35,583 nt of DNA. It comes from CAZNEZ01 sp964572475. Its GTDB lineage: Bacteria; Bacillota; Clostridia; Lachnospirales; Lachnospiraceae. The stretch is from positions 1 to 35,583 of the forward strand of contig CAZNEZ010000016.1 in the NCBI GenBank assembly GCA_964572475.1, read 5' to 3'. The position numbers and the translations under genes were made by a program. Below the pieces are notes generated by a model. That model was not told the origin of the DNA, did no database searches, and saw only the letters and a program-made list of their open reading frames with translations. Shown here in pieces: positions 1 through 7,958 of the stretch (position 1 is the first letter of the stretch; every line of letters starts with the position of its first letter).

Positions 1-504
1 GCAAGACATTTTCCTGCTATTCACTGGCTTACAAGTTATAGTGAGTACCTTACAGACTTGGCTGACTGGTACAATACGAATGTTGGTTCTGATTTTGTAT
101 CCTGTCGTAACAGATTACTTGCTATCCTTAATCAGGAAAGCAGCTTAATTGAGATTGTAAAGCTTATTGGAAGTGATGTTTTACCAGATGACCAAAAGCT
201 TACTCTTGAAATAGCACGTGTTATAAGACTTGGTTTTTTACAGCAGAATGCATTTCACAAGGAAGATACATGTGTCCCTCTTAGCAAACAGCTTAAGATG
301 ATGCAGACTATTCTTTACTTATATGATAAGTCTAAAGCACTTGTTGCTCATGGCATGCCAGTATCTATTCTTAAAGAAAGCGATATTTTTGAAAGAATTA
401 TTGCTATCAAATACGATGTTGCTAATAATGAACCCGAAAAATTTGAAGACTACACTAAGGCTATTGATGCTTTTTATGATGAAGTCTTAGCAAAGAATGC
501 ATAA
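1..504 (+). CDS. atpA: V-type ATP synthase/ATPase subunit A, C-terminal part (5' end outside window)
   Basis: The reading frame is open from base 1, so this is the 3' end of a longer gene and no start is present. The first codons read ARHFPAIHWLTSYSEYL, which matches the C-terminal region of the catalytic A subunit of V/A-type ATPases (family knowledge: KRYFPAINWL-like). About 167 residues of an expected ~590 are visible, covering the C-terminal helical domain; the nucleotide-binding domain lies upstream. Subunit A carries the catalytic site of the soluble V1/A1 head and works with subunit B. The stop is followed by the Shine-Dalgarno AAGGAGGT of subunit B, 15 bases before its ATG, so the genes are cotranscribed. 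An internal TTG at 58 could be mistaken for a start, but the protein homology continues upstream of it. Confidence 0.95.
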   Translation, partial: ARHFPAIHWLTSYSEYLTDLADWYNTNVGSDFVSCRNRLLAILNQESSLIEIVKLIGSDVLPDDQKLTLEIARVIRLGFLQQNAFHKEDTCVPLSKQLKMMQTILYLYDKSKALVAHGMPVSILKESDIFERIIAIKYDVANNEPEKFEDYTKAIDAFYDEVLAKNA

Positions 505-519
505 GGAGGTAATGAATAT

Positions 520-1896
520 ATGTCTATATCATATTTAGGATTAAGCGATATCAACGGCCCTCTTGTTGCACTTGATGGTATACAGGGCGCATCTTTTGAT
601 GAAATCGTTGAATTATCTGTAAATGAAGGTCAGGACAAAAAACTTGGCCGTATTATTGAAATATATGAGAACAAAGCCATCATTCAGGTATTTGAAGGAA
701 CTGAGAATATGTCTCTTGTTAATACACATACTAAATTAACAGGACATCCTCTTGAAATAACTCTTTCTCCTGATATTCTTGGCAGAACATTTAATGGAAT
801 CGGTGAACCTATCGATAGACTTGGACCTATCATTTCTGACATTAAACGTGATGTTAATGGTAAACCACTTAATCCAGTAACCAGAGAATATCCTAGAAAC
901 TATATTAGAACAGGTATTTCTGCTATTGATGGACTTACTACTCTTATTCGTGGTCAGAAACTTCCTATTTTCTCTGGAAATGGTCTTCCACATGATAGAC
1001 TTGCTGCTCAGATTGTTAAGCAGGCTTCTCTTGGTGGTGACACTGATGAAGAGCTAGTAGTTATATTTGCTGCTATGGGCGTAAAATATGATGTTGCTGA
1101 ATTCTTTAAAAAGACATTTGATGAAAGCAATGTTTCTGACCATGTTGTTATGTTCCTTAACTTAGCTAATGACCCTGTAGTTGAGAGACTTATAACTCCT
1201 AAGGTTGCACTTACAGCCGCAGAATATCTTGCATTTGATCTAGGTAAGCAGGTACTTGTTATTCTTACCGATATGACTTCATTTGCAGAAGCTATGCGTG
1301 AAGTATCCTCTTCTAAAGGTGAAATTCCTTCTAGAAAAGGTTACCCAGGATACTTATACAGTGAACTTGCTACTATTTATGAAAGAGCTGGAATTGTTAA
1401 TAACTCTAAAGGCAGTGTTACACAAATTCCTATTCTTTCAATGCCAAATGATGATATTACTCATCCTATTCCTGATTTAACTGGTTATATTACTGAAGGA
1501 CAGATAGTTCTTGATCGTGCTCTCCATGGTCAGAATATTTACCCTCCAATTAATGTACTTCCTTCACTTTCACGTCTTATGAAAGATGGTATTGGCGAGG
1601 GTTATACCAGAGAAGATCATCAGGATGTGGCTAATCAGCTATTCTCATCATATGCTAAAGTTGGTGAAGCTAGGGCTCTTGCATCTGTTATTGGTGAGGA
1701 TGAACTTTCTCCTACTGATAAAAAATATCTTGAATTTGGTAACGCATTTGAAAAAGAGTTTGTTGGACAGGAAGAATTTGAAAACAGAACTATTGAAGAT
1801 ACTCTTGATCTTGGATGGAAACTTCTTCATATACTTCCAAAAGATGAACTTGACAGAATAGATACTAAGATACTCGACAAATATTACGAGAGGTGA
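520..1896 (+). CDS. atpB: V-type ATP synthase/ATPase subunit B
   Basis: This 458-residue protein has the usual length and sequence of the non-catalytic B subunit of V/A-type ATPases. Near residues 147-170 it reads PIFSGNGLPHDRLAAQI, where catalytic subunits have a full P-loop; replacement by SGNGLPHD is characteristic of subunit B. The C-terminal region contains PSLSRLMKDGIGEG and the DHQDVANQL segment typical of the family. It alternates with subunit A in the hexameric head of a rotary H+ or Na+ pump; which ion is used cannot be judged without the K subunit. The start has a strong SD (AAGGAGGT at 503-510). It ends 4 bases before subunit D. Leucine is mostly CTT, a pyrimidine-rich usage that fits a head-on (lagging) position relative to oriC. 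Confidence 0.97.
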   Translation: MSISYLGLSDINGPLVALDGIQGASFDEIVELSVNEGQDKKLGRIIEIYENKAIIQVFEGTENMSLVNTHTKLTGHPLEITLSPDILGRTFNGIGEPIDRLGPIISDIKRDVNGKPLNPVTREYPRNYIRTGISAIDGLTTLIRGQKLPIFSGNGLPHDRLAAQIVKQASLGGDTDEELVVIFAAMGVKYDVAEFFKKTFDESNVSDHVVMFLNLANDPVVERLITPKVALTAAEYLAFDLGKQVLVILTDMTSFAEAMREVSSSKGEIPSRKGYPGYLYSELATIYERAGIVNNSKGSVTQIPILSMPNDDITHPIPDLTGYITEGQIVLDRALHGQNIYPPINVLPSLSRLMKDGIGEGYTREDHQDVANQLFSSYAKVGEARALASVIGEDELSPTDKKYLEFGNAFEKEFVGQEEFENRTIEDTLDLGWKLLHILPKDELDRIDTKILDKYYER

Positions 1897-1900
1897 TTTC

Positions 1901-2539
1901 ATGGATCCAAATACATTTCCCACTAAAGGAAATCTCATATTAGCCAAGAATTCCCTTGCGCTTGCAAAGCAGGGCTATGAGCTAATGGATAAGAAACGTA
2001 ATATTCTTATTCGAGAGCTTATGGAACTTATTGATAATGCTGCTGGTATTCAGACAGAGATTCTCGATACATTTAAGATTGCATATGATGCACTTCAGCA
2101 GGCAAATATTGATCTTGGTCTTAACTATGTTAACGAGTTTGCTATGTCTGTACCTATCGAGAACTCTGTTGAAATTAAGACTAGAAGTATTATGGGTGTT
2201 GAGATTCCTCATATTTCATATACACCTGAGAATCTTATTCCTGCATACTCCTTTTATGGTTCCAGTGAAGCCCTTGATACCGCGAGGGTAGCTTTTGAAA
2301 AAGTTAAAACATTGTCTATACGTCTTGCAGAGATAGAGAATTCGGCATATAGACTTGCAAATAATGTTAAAAAGACACAGAAACGTGCTAATGCTCTACA
2401 GAATATTACCATTCCTCACTATGAAGTATTAACTAAGGACATTGCAAATGCCCTTGAAGAAAAAGAAAGAGAAGAATTTACTAGACTTAAGGTTATTAAA
2501 AGGACTAAAAGCACTGGAAAGAAGAGCGAGGCTGTATAA
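1901..2539 (+). CDS. atpD: V-type ATP synthase/ATPase subunit D (central stalk)
   Basis: The protein has 212 residues and begins MDPNTFPTKGNLILAKNSL, the conserved N-terminus of V/A-type subunit D, with the LAKQGYELMDKKRNIL helix following. The D subunit is a long antiparallel coiled coil that forms the rotating central shaft linking the A3B3 head to the membrane ring. The C-terminal part (TQKRANALQNITIPHYE) is the second shaft helix and is also conserved. The SD (GAGAGGTG at 1887-1894) lies inside the end of subunit B. Its TAA stop overlaps the ATG of the next gene by one base, so the carboxypeptidase downstream is translationally coupled. The operon therefore ends A-B-D, the usual order in clostridia. 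Confidence 0.96.
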   Translation: MDPNTFPTKGNLILAKNSLALAKQGYELMDKKRNILIRELMELIDNAAGIQTEILDTFKIAYDALQQANIDLGLNYVNEFAMSVPIENSVEIKTRSIMGVEIPHISYTPENLIPAYSFYGSSEALDTARVAFEKVKTLSIRLAEIENSAYRLANNVKKTQKRANALQNITIPHYEVLTKDIANALEEKEREEFTRLKVIKRTKSTGKKSEAV

Positions 2540-3876
2540 TGAAGAAATTACTCACCTGCATTTTATCAATAATACTTTTATTTACTTCATCTGTACCATT
2601 GTCAGTAGTAGCGGAAACTACAGCTTCTATTGATAACAAATGGCCTACTCCTCCTAGCATTGTTGGCAAAACAGCAATGCTGATGGACGTAGATACGGGT
2701 GCAATTCTCTATAACAAGGGAATGAATGATAAAATGTATCCTGCTAGTATAACTAAGATTATGACAGCACTTTTAGCTCTTGAGAATCTTAAAACTAGTG
2801 ATACAATTACTGTTACTGCAGAAGATATTGCTTCATTATCCTCTGATGCCGCTATTCTTGGAATTCAGGCTGGAGAGATTTTAACTCTTAATGACGCTCT
2901 CCATGGACTTATCCTCAGATCTGCTAATGAAATAGCTGTTGCTATTGCCAATACTGTTGCTGGAAATGTGGATAACTTTGCTGATATGATGAATAATCGT
3001 GCAAAAGAGGCTGGTGCCCTTGCTACACACTTTGCTAATCCTCATGGATTATATGAAGATGATCATTACACTACCGCCTATGATATGGCTATGATAGCGA
3101 AGTCTGCTATTAGTAACTCTTCATTTTCACAACTTTGGGGTGACACTCCTTATGTTATGAGTCCTACTAATATGAATACTGAATCATATACTATTTGGCA
3201 TAGACATCGTATGTTTACTAAAACAAGTTCATTTTACTATGAATATGCTTTGGGAGGTAAAACAGGGTATACTGATGAGTCTGGTAATACTCTTGTAACT
3301 TATGCCAAAAAAGGTGATATGTCTTTGATTTGTGTTGTTCTTGGATCAGATACTGATAATGTTTATACCGATACTAAGAGTCTTTTTGAATATGGTTTTA
3401 ACAACTTTACTCTAACAAATATTTCCTCTTATGATACTACATTTTCATTTAAGAACAATACTTACTTTAATTCTATTGGTGTTACTGGCAGTTCCTCAAC
3501 ACCATCTGTCAAGATAAGTACAGATGATTCTATTGACTTACCTAATGGATTACAATTTATTGATTTGACTTCTGAGGTTAAGATGTCATCCGATTCATCC
3601 GATAGTAACATTGCAACTGTTGAATACAGTTATAATGGATATTTTTTAGGAAAAGCTTCTCTTTCACTTTCTTTATCTAAAAATAATTCCTTTATTTATA
3701 ATACACCGACCGAATCTAATGATACAATTAGCGATGATGGTGTATTCCGAATAAACATATGGTACATTAGTGGTGGTATAATTGCTATAGCTATTATTAT
3801 ATTTATTGTTTACAAAATTAGTAAATCTCCGTTTAGACGAAAAAGATTTACTCCAAAAAGAAAGAAACTCCGTTAA
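2539..3876 (+). CDS. D-alanyl-D-alanine carboxypeptidase (PBP5/DacA family), membrane-anchored
   Basis: This 445-residue serine peptidase of family S11 trims the terminal D-Ala of peptidoglycan pentapeptides outside the cell. All three active-site motifs are visible: S70-I-T-K73 (nucleophile and general base), S128-A-N130, and K241-T-G243. An N-terminal signal peptide (residues 1-25, MKKLLTCILSIILLFTSS then cleavage near VVAET) directs export. Unlike classical PBP5 with an amphipathic tail, the C-terminus has a true membrane span (about 407-427, GGIIAIAIIIFIVYK) and a very basic cytoplasmic tail (FRRKRFTPKRKKLR). Residues ~280-395 form a Ser/Thr-rich C-terminal domain. The ATG overlaps the stop of the V-ATPase D gene (TAATG), so it is read from the same message. 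The S11 assignment is secure; which paralogue (DacA, DacF) is not. Confidence 0.93.
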   Translation: MKKLLTCILSIILLFTSSVPLSVVAETTASIDNKWPTPPSIVGKTAMLMDVDTGAILYNKGMNDKMYPASITKIMTALLALENLKTSDTITVTAEDIASLSSDAAILGIQAGEILTLNDALHGLILRSANEIAVAIANTVAGNVDNFADMMNNRAKEAGALATHFANPHGLYEDDHYTTAYDMAMIAKSAISNSSFSQLWGDTPYVMSPTNMNTESYTIWHRHRMFTKTSSFYYEYALGGKTGYTDESGNTLVTYAKKGDMSLICVVLGSDTDNVYTDTKSLFEYGFNNFTLTNISSYDTTFSFKNNTYFNSIGVTGSSSTPSVKISTDDSIDLPNGLQFIDLTSEVKMSSDSSDSNIATVEYSYNGYFLGKASLSLSLSKNNSFIYNTPTESNDTISDDGVFRINIWYISGGIIAIAIIIFIVYKISKSPFRRKRFTPKRKKLR

Positions 3877-3899
3877 TCGAATAGAAAGAGGTGAACACC

Positions 3900-4607
3900 A
3901 TGAATTGGGTATCTCCTATAAAGGATGCAGATACACTTGCAAGTTACAAAGAAGTACTACTTCATCTTGATCATAAGTACTATATTATGTTCGAGATAGG
4001 CATAGGCACTGGAATGCAGCTTCAAGATATACTAAAGCTTAAGATTAGTGATGTCCTGGATAAAGATGAACTTGTTGTCAGTATAGGAACAAAAAGAGTC
4101 CTCAGACAATACAAGTTTAGTGATGAACTTAAATCCATTATTCGAGATTACTGTATGGACAAGAATCATGATTCACTTTTGATTCCTGTTACTCGCGAAC
4201 AAGCCTATCGAGTTTTAAAATCAGCTGGGGACTCTATTGGCCTTGCCTCTATAGGTGCGCAAACAATGCGAAAAACCTTTGCGTATAAGTATTACAAAGA
4301 AACAAATGATATTTACTACCTTCAGAATATGTTTAATCATGCAACTCCCTCTATTACTTATAGATTTATTGGTGAAAAACCTAATCTCGAAGTTGTTCTA
4401 AATAAACAGACTCCTGCTGAGAATGAAAGAAGCCGTTATTTATTATATTACAATAATAACTGCCATAAGCGTATCAATTATGTTATAGACTTTCTTAAAT
4501 CAATTAATGATGAATTTGACAAACATCCAACGGAGTTACCTTTTTACGGAAAAGTAGATTCATTACTCGATCAGATTAATGACTTGATTCGTGCGTATAA
4601 AGAGTAA
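3900..4607 (+). CDS. Tyrosine-recombinase-fold protein lacking the catalytic residues (DNA-binding candidate)
   Basis: The 235 residues resemble the catalytic domain of phage-integrase-type recombinases but without the usual N-terminal core-binding domain. Recognisable blocks are GIGTGMQLQDILKLKISDV (family: TGxRxxELLxLxWxDv), AQTMRKTFAYKYY (HxLRHTFA) and FNHATPSITYRFIGE (LGHxxxxTTxxYxx). By eye alignment, catalytic Arg I is Gln40, His of HxxR is Gln121, and the Tyr nucleophile is Phe156; Arg124 and His147 remain. It should not cut DNA by the normal mechanism, so a DNA-binding or structural role is inferred. Residues 160-235 form an extra helical tail. The ATG at 3900 is preferred over the in-frame GTG at 3891 because AAAGAGGTG (3885-3893) is a good SD for it. 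It follows the carboxypeptidase by 23 bases and ends at a strong hairpin. Confidence 0.8.
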   Translation: MNWVSPIKDADTLASYKEVLLHLDHKYYIMFEIGIGTGMQLQDILKLKISDVLDKDELVVSIGTKRVLRQYKFSDELKSIIRDYCMDKNHDSLLIPVTREQAYRVLKSAGDSIGLASIGAQTMRKTFAYKYYKETNDIYYLQNMFNHATPSITYRFIGEKPNLEVVLNKQTPAENERSRYLLYYNNNCHKRINYVIDFLKSINDEFDKHPTELPFYGKVDSLLDQINDLIRAYKE

Positions 4608-4690
4608 AAAGTGCTTGTGACGAACCAATTCTCAAAAGTTAGACCCTAAATCTAATAATTGGGAGGTCGGTTCAGTGCAAGCACTTTTTT
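4606..4690. terminator. Symmetric long hairpin between convergent genes (bidirectional terminator or palindromic element)
   Basis: Perfect 12-bp arms AAAAAGTGCTTG (4606-4617) and CAAGCACTTTTT (4678-4689) end in A/T runs usable on both strands. The 60-base interior contains further helices: GAACC (4622-4626) with GGTTC (4669-4673), CCAATT (4625-4630) with AATTGG (4657-4662) as an alternative, and TTAGA (4639-4643) with TCTAA (4651-4655) around a 7-base loop. It lies between the stop of the + gene (4607) and the stop of the - exonuclease gene (4710). Termination in both directions is inferred. The length and internal structure exceed an ordinary terminator. Confidence 0.7.
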
Positions 4691-4709
4691 ATACCCTAAT
4701 CCTTTTATT

Positions 4710-5663
4710 TCAAGGAGAATTATGTCTTCTTTCCCATCTCTTCATTCTAATTCTCTCTTGCTTCTCAATAACAAACTGTATACCAGACATATCTGTTATC
4801 TTCAGTGTTTTTACTACAAATACTCTTCCATCATCTGTATGTCTCATCTTCAGTTTTCCCTTAATATATCCATGTTCTGGACAATAAGATAATGAATAGT
4901 ATATCTTTGAATTATCTGAAAACCATTCTATCTTTTTGGTCAGCTTCCTTCCACACTTGTGGCAGGTAATCAGCTGAATTTTTTGATCTCTCATTGCCTG
5001 AATTTTATCATCAAAGACTTTTGAAATATATTTTGAATATGTTGGATATATAACATAAATATCTTTGTTTTCATTTCTCTTATTCCTAAAAAGGTCAATC
5101 GAAAACATATTCTTATACTGTTCAAAATCTATACTTTTCATAACCTTTGCAGTATATATCGCATCTCCTATTGCTCTATGAAAATCATCATTATAATCTA
5201 TCTTTAACTCATCTACTATCTGTTCAAGTGAGCTTCTTCTCTTTCCATCCTGATATCCTATACTATATATTTTTTGTATATCATAATAATATAAAGGGAA
5301 TTTAATATTGCTTTTAACCTTAAAATACTCTGCATTACGCTGAAGCTCCAATATATCCGAAGAGCCCCATATACAAAATCTGTAATCTTTTCCACACCAT
5401 TTGATAAAATCAACATATGCTTCCTCAAAATCCACACCCAAACTAAGCTCCTCTTCTGAGAAGCTTGTTAATCTCTCTATAATCGAATGTAGTTTTAGAT
5501 ATACCTGCGGTTTAATAATTCTATGGAAATCATCAATAACTTCTTTATTACTGTTAAGTTTAACCGCTCCTATCTCTATTATCTCAAACGGAAGCTCAGT
5601 AACCTCATATTTCTTACCATTTGGTGACTGATTCCACTCAAGATCAAATACAATATAATTCAT
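4710..5663 (-). CDS. DEDDh-family 3'-5' exonuclease with C-terminal zinc-ribbon-like segment
   Basis: The 317-residue protein begins MNYIVFDLEWNQ, giving the first catalytic Asp7 and Glu9 of the RNase T/DnaQ fold. The second motif is WGSSDILEL (Asp103), and the third is H162-RAIGD167, so the DEDDh set is complete. Proteins of this kind (KapD, ERI1-like, RNase T-like) remove nucleotides from the 3' end of RNA or DNA; the substrate cannot be told here. After residue 230 there is CHKCGRK (Cys234, Cys237) and CPEH (Cys261, His264), a likely zinc-binding hairpin that could hold nucleic acid. The ATG overlaps by one base the stop of the upstream membrane-protein gene (TAATG), so the two are translationally coupled. 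Confidence 0.88.
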   Translation of the reverse strand: MNYIVFDLEWNQSPNGKKYEVTELPFEIIEIGAVKLNSNKEVIDDFHRIIKPQVYLKLHSIIERLTSFSEEELSLGVDFEEAYVDFIKWCGKDYRFCIWGSSDILELQRNAEYFKVKSNIKFPLYYYDIQKIYSIGYQDGKRRSSLEQIVDELKIDYNDDFHRAIGDAIYTAKVMKSIDFEQYKNMFSIDLFRNKRNENKDIYVIYPTYSKYISKVFDDKIQAMRDQKIQLITCHKCGRKLTKKIEWFSDNSKIYYSLSYCPEHGYIKGKLKMRHTDDGRVFVVKTLKITDMSGIQFVIEKQERIRMKRWERRHNSP

Positions 5664-6448
5664 TATTCTTTTTCTTCTTCCACTGTGGTTGCATCAACCT
5701 GATTCAAATTCAATTCTCTAATAGCACGTTGAAGTTCTTCTTGTTCTTCTTGTTCTTTCTGCACTTCTAAATCTTCTTGTTCTCCTAACTCTTCTTGTTC
5801 CCCTAAATCTTCTTGTTCCTGTGACTCTTCCTGTTCTTCGTATGCTTTATTGATTATTTCACTATTAATAGGTTCTTCTGTCGGATAATCATCAGTTACA
5901 GCTACTTCGACTTCTTTTGTTACTTCTATCTCTTCTATAGTATTAGCCTGTTGTTCAGGTTCTTCTTTAATTTCCTCTATCTCTTTAGCTTCTTGTACTT
6001 CTTCTACTTCTTTAACTTCTTTAGCTTCTTGTACTTCTTGTACTTTTTTAGCTTCTTTTATTACTTGTTTATCTTCAGATGCTTCTTCCATATTCACAGT
6101 CTTAGCTGCTTCTAATAGTTCTGATTGTTCTGATAACTTATTATTATCCTTGCTTTGATTCATCTTAGTTATGAGGTATAATGCCTTTTGTGCCTTTAAC
6201 AGATTCTCCATCTGTTCCATACGCTTCTTTGATGATTCTATGGCTAATACTCTAACCGCATCTCCTAAAAGATATCCAATAATTAGTACTATAATTAATG
6301 TTCCAAATATAATAATGTAATCTTCTGGATTCAATATAATCCAATAAAATTCAAATACAATACTTGCCAAAAACGCTAGTCCTAAAAATACTATATCTAT
6401 TCCTGTTTTATCCTTGCTGCTCATAATTTCATTCTTTTTGCTGTCCAT
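5663..6448 (-). CDS. Membrane-anchored protein with long Glu/Gln-rich repetitive tail
   Basis: From the ATG at 6448 the product is 261 residues. It has a short basic N-terminus, two adjacent membrane spans (DIVFLGLAFLASIVFEFYWI and YIIIFGTLIIVLIIGYLLGD), then a helical segment and a highly acidic low-complexity tail. The tail holds short degenerate repeats such as VQEAKEVKEVEE and QEDLGE/QEELGE/QEDLEV, and is predicted to be helical, coiled-coil or disordered, and cytoplasmic. I do not recognise a family. The chosen start has AGGGGG seven bases upstream. A longer in-frame reading to 6493 lacks an SD. It is coupled by a one-base overlap to the exonuclease gene, so it may tether or regulate that enzyme at the membrane (inference). 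Confidence 0.8.
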   Translation of the reverse strand: MDSKKNEIMSSKDKTGIDIVFLGLAFLASIVFEFYWIILNPEDYIIIFGTLIIVLIIGYLLGDAVRVLAIESSKKRMEQMENLLKAQKALYLITKMNQSKDNNKLSEQSELLEAAKTVNMEEASEDKQVIKEAKKVQEVQEAKEVKEVEEVQEAKEIEEIKEEPEQQANTIEEIEVTKEVEVAVTDDYPTEEPINSEIINKAYEEQEESQEQEDLGEQEELGEQEDLEVQKEQEEQEELQRAIRELNLNQVDATTVEEEKE

Positions 6449-6545
6449 TGTGTGCCCCCTGACATCTGTAATAACATGTATGAATTTTAACATAATTTTA
6501 TATATTATTCAATTCATATTATTGACTATCCTTATATTATGAAGT

Positions 6546-6570
6546 AAAATAAAGTCTGGACTTTATTTTT
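6546..6570. terminator. AT-rich palindromic hairpin upstream of tRNA-Arg
   Basis: AAATAAAGTC and GACTTTATTT are separated by two bases (TG) and followed by T-rich sequence on the + strand and A-rich sequence on the left. The effective loop would be four bases. It could stop minus-strand readthrough toward the membrane-protein gene or plus-strand transcription before the tRNA. The rest of 6449-6649 has no coding content that I can support. Confidence 0.5.
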
Positions 6571-6649
6571 ATAGCTTAATGAATGAAAATACTTGCATTT
6601 AAGATGTAGCCTTTTTATCTAATAGCTTAAAATACCACATTCAATATTT

Positions 6650-6723
6650 GTCTTTGTAGCTCAGCTGGATAGAGCGTCCCCCTCCTAAGGGGAAGGCCGC
6701 AGGTTCGACTCCTGTCAAGGACA
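6650..6723 (+). tRNA. tRNA-Arg (anticodon CCT)
   Basis: The cloverleaf is complete. The acceptor stem is GTCTTTG (6650-6656) with CAAGGAC (6716-6722) and discriminator A6723. The D arm is GCTC/GAGC. The anticodon stem TCCCC/GGGGA has loop CTCCTAA, giving anticodon CCT that reads AGG arginine codons. The T arm GCAGG/CCTGT carries TTCGACT. CCA is not encoded and must be added by nucleotidyltransferase. A strong hairpin terminator follows seven bases later, so it is a single-tRNA transcript. A promoter is not clear; TTGCAT at 6593 with TCTAAT at 6618 (spacer 19) is a weak candidate. Confidence 0.96.
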
Positions 6724-6729
6724 CTATCA

Positions 6730-6765
6730 AAAGCCACCAACCCTAATGACTGAGTTGGTGGCTTT
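6730..6765 (+). terminator. Rho-independent terminator of tRNA-Arg
   Basis: A 12-bp perfect stem AAAGCCACCAAC (6730-6741) and GTTGGTGGCTTT (6754-6765) encloses a 12-base loop. It directly follows the tRNA 3' end. The mirror-image arms may also help stop the convergent DUF3881-like gene, which ends at 6825. Confidence 0.85.
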
Positions 6766-6824
6766 GTTATATATAATATAATAAATTTTAAATGAAGTTT
6801 TTCACCACAGCCCATATATATTGG

Positions 6825-7715
6825 CTATGCAAATATAACTTTTCCCTGCAACCATATACTACCTTTGAATCTTCTACCGGCTTCTGGCATACCAACAAGA
6901 TCCACTTCATTTATAATAAGGTCAAACTTGAATTCATTGCAATTAATCATCATATTATAAAAGGTCTCGCCTGTTTTATCATTAATATTAGACGTCACGC
7001 TTATAATATCTCCAATTATAGTGTAATGATCTGACTCTAATCCATTTGGCATAAATGATGAATCAACAATTGAAAAGACATCTTCCTTTACTATTCGCTT
7101 AGAAATATTAGTATAGGTATCCATATCATCCATAGTCAGCGTCTCCATTGCTTCTTCATCTCCGCGCCTAGCCGCCTCCATAAGACTTAATCTGTTCTTA
7201 TTCTTTTTCTTATTATATAGAAGCTTGTTCAAACTTCTCTCGATTGGTAAAAGAATTGTTCCACTTATTGAATAAGCAGTAAATGATATCTTGGCAAGTC
7301 CTCGAAGACTATGACCATTAACTTTTTTCTCCTTAATATCAAGAATATTACTAACACTAAAAATCAGAGATACTCCTAGTCTCAGATCCTCACATACTCC
7401 TAGATATTCATTAATCATAGCTGATCTTTCTAACATAACATCATCATACAGCTTATAGTTCTCGTTTTCATAATATGGGTAAATAAGTTCATATTCTGCA
7501 TCATCTTCGTCCTCCAGCTCGCCATATATACTTCCGTACCATCTGACTGCGGCTATTTCTGAAAAATGTTTTGTAATTTCTACCTCAATATCACCATCAT
7601 TTATAAATAAAGATGACATCGAAGATGGATTCTCAATAGTTTCATTCAACAAATCATCCCATTGCTTAAATCTTGTATATGCGCTGAAACCTATTGCTCT
7701 TAGATAACTGTTCAT
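6825..7715 (-). CDS. DUF3881-like conserved hypothetical protein
   Basis: This 296-residue soluble protein begins MNSYLRAIGFSAYTRFKQWDDLL. The LRAIGFS opening and overall length resemble the uncharacterised DUF3881 family found mainly in Lachnospiraceae; this is a recollection of the family, not a search. No signal peptide, membrane span or catalytic motif is visible. An acidic stretch (GELEDEDDAEYELIYPYYENENY) lies near residues 65-90, a basic patch (NKKKNKNRLSLMEAARRGDEEAM) near 165-190, and the C-terminus reads GRRFKGSIWLQGKVIF, suggesting a beta-rich domain. The start is supported by GGAG seven bases before the ATG. It is monocistronic, divergent from adhE and convergent with tRNA-Arg. 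Function is unknown. Confidence 0.78.
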   Translation of the reverse strand: MNSYLRAIGFSAYTRFKQWDDLLNETIENPSSMSSLFINDGDIEVEITKHFSEIAAVRWYGSIYGELEDEDDAEYELIYPYYENENYKLYDDVMLERSAMINEYLGVCEDLRLGVSLIFSVSNILDIKEKKVNGHSLRGLAKISFTAYSISGTILLPIERSLNKLLYNKKKNKNRLSLMEAARRGDEEAMETLTMDDMDTYTNISKRIVKEDVFSIVDSSFMPNGLESDHYTIIGDIISVTSNINDKTGETFYNMMINCNEFKFDLIINEVDLVGMPEAGRRFKGSIWLQGKVIFA

Positions 7716-7940
7716 CTCTATCTCCTACATATTTATAATAGTATTTATTTAATTTCTGGATACAATATTAAATGAAACTCAAATGCTTACATTTAATATG
7801 AAGAAATATATGAAGAAATTCTTCTTACCTATAGTATAACAGCTATCTATAATTTGCAAGTTTATTTGTATCTTGTAGTTTCTGCATAAACATGTAAACA
7901 TATTACAATTTTATTTGTCGAATTTTTTAGAATATAATCA
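7716..7940. other. Divergent intergenic region upstream of adhE and the DUF3881-like gene
   Basis: There is no supported gene here. A direct repeat TATGAAGAAAT occurs at 7797-7807 and 7809-7819, and the second copy runs into the palindrome GAAGAAATTCTTC. On the minus strand, TTGCAA (7859-7864 on the + coordinates) with TACTAT about 17 bases downstream is a weak promoter candidate for the DUF3881-like gene. The adhE promoter and operators are listed separately. Confidence 0.5.
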
Positions 7941-7958
7941 TTGACAAATAATTAACAA
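7941..7958 (+). promoter_or_regulatory. Second Rex-like site overlapping the -35 of adhE
   Basis: TTGACAAATAATTAACAA fits TTGTTAAnnnnTTAACAA with two mismatches in the left half (positions 4 and 5) and a perfect right half. It coincides with the -35 element, so the mismatches are those demanded by TTGACA. Its start lies 34 bases from the start of the downstream site. Confidence 0.55.

Noticed and set aside
3891..3899. GTG at 3891 as the start of the integrase-like gene
   Set aside because: It is part of the SD AAAGAGGTG for the ATG at 3900.
6522..6550. TTGACT-17-TAAAAT as a tRNA promoter
   Set aside because: The boxes look reasonable but the -10 runs into the hairpin at 6546-6570, which would stop the transcript before the tRNA.
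6627..6815. A short minus-strand open frame overlapping tRNA-Arg
   Set aside because: It is the complement of the tRNA and its terminator, has no SD, and resembles no protein family.
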